A stretch of DNA of 64,000 nucleotides from Thunnus maccoyii (Eukaryota; Chordata; Actinopteri; Scombriformes; Scombridae): positions 27,395,001 to 27,459,000 of the forward strand of contig NC_056550.1 in NCBI RefSeq assembly GCF_910596095.1, in the 5' to 3' direction. The translations under genes and the position numbers were made by a program. Below are positions 58,401 through 64,000 of this stretch, one piece after another. Position 1 is the stretch's first letter. Every line of letters starts with the position of its first letter. The notes below the pieces were generated by a model that did no database searches, was not told where the DNA came from, and saw only the letters and a program-made list of their open reading frames with translations.

Positions 58401-58413
58401 TCACACTGTTCAT
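55404..58413 (-). CDS. Unnamed small protein, axonemal microtubule-inner-protein-like
   Basis: I do not recognise the family member. Exons by splice sites: 58264-58413 (MNSVMDSEQR...), 56909-57079 and 55404-55634, all phase 0, giving about 183 aa. The protein is small, basic, without signal peptide or membrane segment. It is rich in short Tyr/Thr motifs: STLNLGDTAPCYTTTHTQSY, FHLRDPSFPSQHQTQLDL, NPPDPSEYETTYMTEHRLP and the closing TQWHQHDILTG. Spaced Y-TT-Y motifs and DILTG-like ends are common in ciliary and sperm microtubule-inner proteins (SPMIP/CIMIP/SAXO group), so I infer an axonemal role without a specific orthologue. The first codon is uncertain: the exon has an acceptor-like tail before it and an earlier exon may exist (59718-59759). 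Two related hAT pieces lie in its introns. Confidence 0.6.
55985..56230 (-). mobile_element. Left-truncated hAT element, sister of 57654-58156
   Basis: About 245 bp nearly identical to the right half of the element at 57654-58156, ending gtattcgggcacatccct at 56230. Lies in the second intron of the unnamed gene. Confidence 0.8.
57160..57345 (+). mobile_element. LINE 3' tail relic
   Basis: ctgtgaagcactttgttgtc followed by ttttaaataaacgacttta is the usual 3' end of fish L2/CR1-type elements. No coding remains. Confidence 0.45.
57654..58156. mobile_element. Non-autonomous hAT element with exact 8-bp target duplication
   Basis: Ends TAGGGATGTGC and GCACATCCCTA enclose 503 bp. Both sides carry gttaaaac (57646-57653 and 58157-58164), a perfect 8-bp target duplication. 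Non-coding interior with a T-run. Confidence 0.9.
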
Positions 58414-58478
58414 GTTGTCACCTCTCAGGGCTTCTTTTCTTATCAGGAGACAAACAAGAAAACACAGAAGATGATGCA

Positions 58479-58581
58479 CAGATGAATACAGTACAAAACC
58501 ATCTAGTAAAAGTATAAAAAATACATTTTTGAATTATTTATTTAATTTAAAGATGAACCACAAAGGCGAAGATCATATATT
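58479..58581. repeat. Left copy of a ~100-bp duplication flanking MITE copy D
   Basis: From acagatgaatacagtac to gaagatcatatatt. The same segment recurs at 59499-59588, directly on the other side of the MITE, with point differences and a small indel. Confidence 0.85.
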
Positions 58582-59498
58582 CAGTGGTGGAAGAAGTAAA
58601 AGTTCAACTAGAGCAATGTAAAAATACTCCATTAAAAGTAAAAGTCCTGCATAATAAAATCTTACTACAGTAAAAGTACATAAGTATTATGAGCTTGATG
58701 TAGTTAAAGTATTGCAGTAAAAGTACATAAGTATTATGAGCTTGATGTAGTTAAAGTATTGCAGTAAAAGTAGTGGTTTGGTCCCTCTGACTGATATATT
58801 ATTATATATGACATCATTAGATTATTAATAGTGAAGCATCAGTGTTAGAGCAGCATGTTACTGTTGTAGCTGCTGGAGGTGGAGCTAGTTTACACTACTT
58901 TATATACAGTTAGCTAGTTTAGTCCAGTGGTTCCCAACCTAGGGGTCGGGCCCCTCCAAAGGGTCAGCAGATAAATCTGAGGGGTGGTGAGATGATTAAT
59001 GGGAGAGGAAAGAAGAAAAAACAAAGTTCTGATACACAAATCTGTTTTCAGTTTTTGGACTTTTTCTCTAATCTTTGATTTTTGCTGAAATATTGGATCA
59101 TTTGAACATTTATTGAAAAATGAAAGCATGTGAGAAGTTTAGAGGGAAAAATCACTATTTGGTGGAGCTGTTAACAACTCATAGACATGTGAAATGTGAC
59201 CCCGACTACACACTGCTTTTTGTAAGACGTCAAAAGCCAAAAAGGTTGGAAACCACTGGTTTCATCTTTAACAATGTGTTGTATTTTAAAAGCTTGTTAT
59301 ATTATCCATTGTGTCAAATCTTCATCTGAAAAGTAACTAAAGCTGTCAAATAAATGTAGTGGAGTAGAAAGTACAATATTTCCCTCTGAAATGTAGAAAG
59401 TAGCATCACATGGAAATACTCAAGTAGAGTACAAGTACCTCAAAACTGTGCTTAAGTACAGTACTTGAGTAAATGTACTTAGTTAATTTCCACCACTG
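58582..59498 (+). mobile_element. Composite hAT-like MITE, copy D
   Basis: Begins cagtggtggaagaagtaaaa and ends ttaatttccaccactg; it has two 47-bp units (about 58670-58764) and the nested element (58923-59258). It sits exactly at the junction of a ~100-bp direct duplication, in the upstream flank or first intron of the unnamed gene. Confidence 0.85.
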
Positions 59499-59588
59499 AC
59501 AGATGAATGGTGCAAAGTAAGCATAAAATATGGTTTTGAATCATTTATTTAATTTAAAGGTGAACCACAAAGGCAGAGATCATATATT
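59499..59588. repeat. Right copy of the ~100-bp duplication
   Basis: acagatgaatggtgcaaag through cagagatcatatatt; the last 55 bp match the left copy at all but a few positions. Confidence 0.85.
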
Positions 59589-59717
59589 TGTCTTCGTATT
59601 CAGCACATGTTGCATTTAATCAAAACTTTACAGAGATCAACAGAAACCACACGACTAAATTTAATCTACATGAAGTAAATTAATGACAACACCTTCATCG
59701 TCTGCTCTGTTACTCAC

Positions 59718-59759
59718 CTGAGATAAGTTGAGCTGCTTATGTGGAAACTTTGCTGTCAT
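59718..59759 (-). other. Possible upstream exon of the unnamed gene
   Basis: ATG followed by 14 open codons (MTAKFPHKQLNLSQ) and a consensus GTGAGT donor. Spliced directly to the 58.4-kb exon it would hit a stop after a few codons, so it is either a leader with an upstream ORF, is joined through an exon I did not find, or is chance. Confidence 0.35.
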
Positions 59760-60981
59760 GGTGACGAGAAAACAAGAAAACCACAGTGTGGATTTCAAAC
59801 ATAAACACTATAAATCTGTCCTAGTTTCCTTTAAGTGTTTTCTAATAGCTGTAAATGTAAGAACTTTGATTATATCAGTCATGTCTTAACACACTGATTC
59901 TGGCACTGTGAACAGTCACAGAGTATGTTATTTCCCCCTTATCCTTATTCAGGAGCTCAGCCTTTCAGCATTGTTTTTTGATTTCATGTTCAGATTTTGT
60001 AACATGTTCTTGTAAAACACTGCTCACACTCACATAGTCCCTGCTCGTACACAGATTTGCTCTGCCGCGCTCAAAACTGCTCAGCTGCACTCAGATATAT
60101 CGTTGCTGTCTCCCTCTTTTTGTATTCAGGCTACTTGTGTGTGCTCGTAAAACATCTGCTCTCAAATCTTTATTTGGGAACCGTTCATCTCTCTCTCAGT
60201 TGACCTTCATATAAACACTCTATAGACCTCCATTTTTTTGGTTAAAACAATATTTTATTATTTATTGTTTATTGCCTTAGATACACACATAGGTACAGGA
60301 AGTAAAGCTGTGTGAACACAAGAACACATTGTGGCATTTTGAAACAAAGAAAAAACAGACGACAACACTAAGAACAATAGTTTCCCTAAAAGAATAAATA
60401 GATGATCGAATAATATCTTAATTCCACAAAAAAATACTAGAGAGCTCACTCAAGACATCCTCCATCAGGCCTGTACACTTCACAAAAGCAATAAATGGTC
60501 ACATATCCTGTTTTCCTTTTGATATATATAAGTATTTTTCTCTGTAAGGGAAGTTTTGATAGCATCTGCCTGGTCCACTGTTTAATACCTGCTCTGCTTG
60601 TCTTTTTCCATAATCAGTCTATTGACAAGCAGAAAACAAAGATATTCATGCTCCACTTCAATATAATTGTGTCCTTCCTGATACCATATGAGACCCTGTT
60701 TTTTAATTAATTCATCTTAATTCTGTCTCTTGAGTTTTCTATCAGATTTTTATCTGTTATTATAATAATGTTAGAATTATAATAATTATTATAATTATTT
60801 ACATGTATTCTTAATGGTACTCTTTACAGCTGCCACTTATTGTTGTTTGTGTAATAATAATATATAAATGTTTTGCTTCTTGTGCCCGTTTTTTGGGTTA
60901 AATTAAACAGAAAATAAAGTTTTATTTATTTATAAAAAGAAATATGCAAAAGAAAAATGCATTTTTCTACTGCAGTTGTTA
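59760..60981. other. Intergenic DNA, no gene seen
   Basis: AT-rich with no supported gene, array or known repeat. Confidence 0.45.
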
Positions 60982-61621
60982 TAAGGACGGGTTCACAATT
61001 CACGTGTCTTAAACCATCAGTCAGGTGTCCATGGTAACAGTGAAAGAGGTTTTCCTCGCTGTAATGTTCATACTGGATATTAAAAGATCCTTCAAATGTG
61101 CTTTCAATGTCAATAATTTTAAGTGAAAAGAAAAGAATGAAATAAAATAAAATAATACTAATAATCATAATAAAATAAATTAATACTAATGTTATAAAAA
61201 TAAATAACAATAAATAATAAGGTAAATGAAAGCTGGTTGTGAAACTAATAGATAAAAGGGACTATATGTCATAATAGTTCTCCTTACTCAGCAGAATACT
61301 TGATAATGCTTACATTATGGTATGTTTCTTTGTCTCGTTTTATTTATATTATATAACTTTGGCACTAAAAAGACTGTAATGTTGAAAGATATCTACTTGA
61401 TTTGACTCATTTGGACGCTGAAGCTTCATATTAGTTTGATATAAATTTTTAAATACATTTTTGCACAGAAGGAGGACTGTGGATTTTGTCTCCCATTATG
61501 AAGGGATCTTCTAATGGTCAGTATGAACAAGAGGAATGATTACAGCCAGAAAAACATGTTTCACTGTTCATTTGGGCTCCTGACTGTTGGTTTAAGACGC
61601 TCATGATAACCTGCCCTTTAA
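60982..61621. repeat. Foldback MITE, copy 3
   Basis: Left end ataaggacgggttcacaatt and right end gataacctgccctttaa. The arms match copy 1, but the left arm is shortened and the centre (about 61105-61360) is replaced by AT-rich DNA. Confidence 0.7.
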
Positions 61622-61807
61622 TCCAGTAATTTAATCCGCATGCAGAAGCCTCAGCGCGCCCTCCTGCGGTGCGTGGCGGAGCTGCAGCGGAGGACCGTGA
61701 CGGGACGCCGGTATCCATCTTCATATTGATCCTCCTCCTCGATTCAGTCTGTCCGTTAACAACAGACTGATTTATAGGTTTTATTTAAGGTTTTATCTGT
61801 CGTCGAA

Positions 61808-61820
61808 ATGGCGTCAAACG
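61808..61820 (+). CDS. fus: First coding exon, probably of FUS (FET-family RNA-binding protein)
   Basis: ATG GCG TCA AAC G followed by a consensus GTAAGA donor: 13 coding bases, MASN plus one base. Vertebrate FUS begins MASND with the first intron after the 13th coding base, so length, residues and phase all match. EWSR1 has the same architecture but begins MAST. HNRNPC and FAF1 also begin MASN, so they are the main alternatives. The 150 bp upstream are GC-rich and lie beside MITE copy 3. Human FUS, ARL6IP1 and SRRM2 are all on chromosome 16, which supports the call. Nothing of exon 2 is inside the window. Confidence 0.5.
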
Positions 61821-62212
61821 GTAAGAAAAACAGACAACAATCTCTCGCTATCAGAAAATATCCTCACCGAGGATGTAGCCGGTGGCCAGTGACGTGACTA
61901 GTTAACGTTAGTAACTGCCGTTGAGAGGACGTTAGGTCTCAGCTAGCTGCTAATTAACCTATATCTGTTTAAATTACCGCCTTAAAGAGTGCAGTTTAAA
62001 TCATAGCATGTCATAGCATCGCATGCCGGGTTGAAAGAAATGCTTCTGGTTAGCTAGCAGCGATATGTGTTGTTATTATAAACCAAGCCCGCTGTGTTTG
62101 GTTAACGGTTAGCATTTAGCTCAAAGGGCTAATTCCCATGTAAGTCAACACATCCGTGCCCCTCTCTGTTTGTTAACTGCTAGCTTGTGCTACTGTCCCA
62201 GTTTCTGACGCC

Positions 62213-62330
62213 GGCCCCGCCTCTGAGCGCTCAGACTGCGGGCTTGTTCTGACGGCGGCCCCGCCTCTCAGCGCTCAGACTGCGGGCTTGTTCTGACGGC
62301 GGCCCCGCCTCTGAGCGCTCAGACTGCGGT
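62213..62330. repeat. 44-bp GC-rich tandem repeat, about three copies
   Basis: Unit ggccccgcctctgagcgctc, then agactgcgggcttgttctga and cggc, repeated with one or two changes. Each unit has a GC-box-like ccccgcctc and the palindrome gagcgctc. Lies about 400 bp into the putative fus intron. Confidence 0.9.
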
Positions 62331-62439
62331 TTATTTTGGATGATGGAGACGATTTTAGTGTAACCCAGATCTATCTTGGGCTGCAACTAACGATTATTGT
62401 CATAATCGATTAATGTGCCGATTATTTTCTCGATTAAGA

Positions 62440-62535
62440 AATAATTTATTATTATTATTATTGTTATTATTATGATTATTATTATTACTATTATTGTTAT
62501 TATTATTATTATTGTGTGTGTGTGTGTGTGTGTGT
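62440..62535. repeat. (ATT)n and (GT)n compound microsatellite
   Basis: A run of ATT triplets with minor interruptions followed by about 10 GT repeats, at the end of a MITE fragment. Confidence 0.9.
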
Positions 62536-62798
62536 GCTTGATGTTCATTTTTAACAGTTGTATTTCTTTATTTTTAAATTTTGCTTTAAAACAATTTGAT
62601 CATGTTAATCAATTACTTTCATGTTGATGTTTACCTTAACCACCTTGAACTGCCATTGTGAATAAAAAGTGCTAGTTATACAAATAAAATGGACTTGACC
62701 AATCGATTAGTCACTTTGGGTGATTTCAGCAAAAGTGGGACATTTAAGCATTGCACTTCAATACTAGAAGATAACTCTAAATTGAATTACCAGCTATA

Positions 62799-62802
<4 letters not shown>

Positions 62803-62873
<71 letters not shown>

Positions 62874-62894
62874 ATTATTATTATTATTATTATT
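62803..62894. repeat. (TA)n then (ATT)n microsatellite
   Basis: About 30 TA dinucleotides followed by ATT triplets. Confidence 0.95.
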
Positions 62895-63585
62895 GACAAA
62901 AACAGAATAAACAGACTAAATAACAACAGACATCATAGGTAAAGTAAAATACTAAACATGATTTAAAATGCAAATGAAAAGAAAATAGGTTACGTTGCAA
63001 TATCAAGGTCTGTATGTCTTTTATATCTGTGATGGTCCTTTAGAGTCACAGAGGTCCTTGACTTTGTCTCACATAAAGCTTAAATGTATTTGAGGAAGGT
63101 ATGCTCTTCCACTTGGTTTTAACCTACAAACCTTTTAATTTTATTGGATAAATTTCAAAACCATAAAGCAAATTTACAGGTAAAAAGCCTAACTTCTTGG
63201 TTTTCACAAAGGAGGTCAAACAGTACATTGATTCAATTTAATTTTGCTCTAATCTAAAGGCTGTAAAAACTATGAATACATGTTTTTTGTTCAAAAGTCT
63301 TTATTTTGTAGAAGAGGAAATTATAACTTTTTTATGTCAATAAAGAAGAAGGAAAAAAATACAGGACAGCTGATAACAACAGAAAGTAGTATATAAATAT
63401 AAAAAATAAGGGATGAAAAAAAAATAAATCAATACAATAAGAGACAAATAAATATTCAAAATAAGTTGAAAATTAAATAATTATAAGAATAATAAAAAAG
63501 TTAAAAAGAAAATCTTTTAAAAAAAGGGTGATTAATTTGACATTGGGAGTTTCATCAAATATATTTCTGTAATATTTTAAGAACC

Positions 63586-63653
63586 AGCAACAGCAATGAT
63601 TGTTCATTAACAAGTACAACACTACCTGTTAATGACCAATCATTGCTGTTGCT
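63586..63653. repeat. Hairpin with 26-bp arms
   Basis: agcaacagcaatgattg at 63586-63602, continuing to 63611, is mirrored at 63628-63653 with one mismatch and a 16-bp loop. Confidence 0.8.
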
Positions 63654-64000
63654 GTGACATCATTATTTTGGACATTTTGGGGAATAAAACAGACCTTAAA
63701 AAAACATCATAGATTTATTTAAATATTAATCTCCAGCTACAGCAGAGCCAATATTTGATCTCAGTTCAAAATAAGAAAACAGTGTTTTCTTTATTTTTCT
63801 GGAAACTATATTTTTTGCATTGTCCCACTTTTGCTGAAGGTGTTCATGTAAAGTGAGACACTTTTCTAAGCATGTTTCATGCAATATTCCAGCAATATTA
63901 TATATATGTTAGTTTAATAATGTTTGAAAGTTTGATGAGGCAGGTACAGTGGCTCAGGACTTTAAAGCTATTGTGCCGTAAAGCAAAGGTTGCTACTTAG

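Larger units (their letters stand above)
61821..64000 (+). other. Putative fus intron 1 (to the window edge)
   Basis: GC-rich at its start, then AT-rich. Contains a 44-bp triplicate repeat, half of a TGCAACTAACGATT-type MITE (62376-62450), a LINE 3' tail (about 62636-62700, gaactgccattgtgaataa), simple repeats and a hairpin at 63586-63653. No coding seen. Confidence 0.5.

Overview
This window is nuclear DNA from a vertebrate, almost certainly a spiny-rayed (percomorph) teleost fish. The genes are split by GT-AG introns. The proteins are vertebrate orthologues with fish-like differences. The introns and intergenic DNA are full of short non-autonomous DNA transposons, long CA/GT/CT/TA microsatellites and decayed L2/CR1/Rex-like LINE pieces, a mix typical of teleosts. 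I saw no prokaryotic, organellar or viral gene, no CRISPR array and no RNA gene.

Layout, left to right. (1) 1-7294, plus strand: most of anapc2 (APC/C cullin-like subunit); its first exon lies at or beyond the left edge. (2) 11090-19114, minus strand: a Rab35-type small GTPase in six coding exons, with a probable non-coding first exon near 21.0 kb. Its intron 2 holds a ~54-copy 11-bp minisatellite and a LINE relic. anapc2 and rab35 converge. (3) 21.0-24.4 kb: gene-free. (4) 24861-35096, minus strand: srrm2 (spliceosome SR-repeat scaffold) in 13 coding exons, one of them 2.2 kb, with a 5' untranslated exon near 36.8 kb. (5) 39942-50087, plus strand: complete arl6ip1 (ER membrane-shaping protein, 203 aa, 6 exons). 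srrm2 and arl6ip1 diverge. (6) 55404-58413 (possibly to 59759), minus strand: a small gene I cannot name, resembling axonemal microtubule-inner proteins. (7) 61808-61820, plus strand: a 13-nt coding first exon matching the structure of FUS; the rest of the window would be its intron 1.

The genes do not form a pathway. They are ordinary housekeeping functions: cell-cycle ubiquitination, endocytic recycling, splicing, ER shape, RNA binding. srrm2, arl6ip1 and fus all have human counterparts on chromosome 16, which supports the fus call.

The unusual material is in the non-coding DNA: a Rab35 intronic minisatellite open in every minus-strand frame and joined in frame to exon 3; a hAT-like element carrying a second, nested element, co-amplified in several copies with a 47-bp internal repeat that varies in number; a ~100-bp duplication flanking one such copy; a ~575-bp imperfect foldback in arl6ip1 intron 1; and a GC-AG intron in anapc2. 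I did not find a convincing new biological system. Exon boundaries were derived by hand from splice sites, phase and remembered family sequences, so single-base errors are possible.
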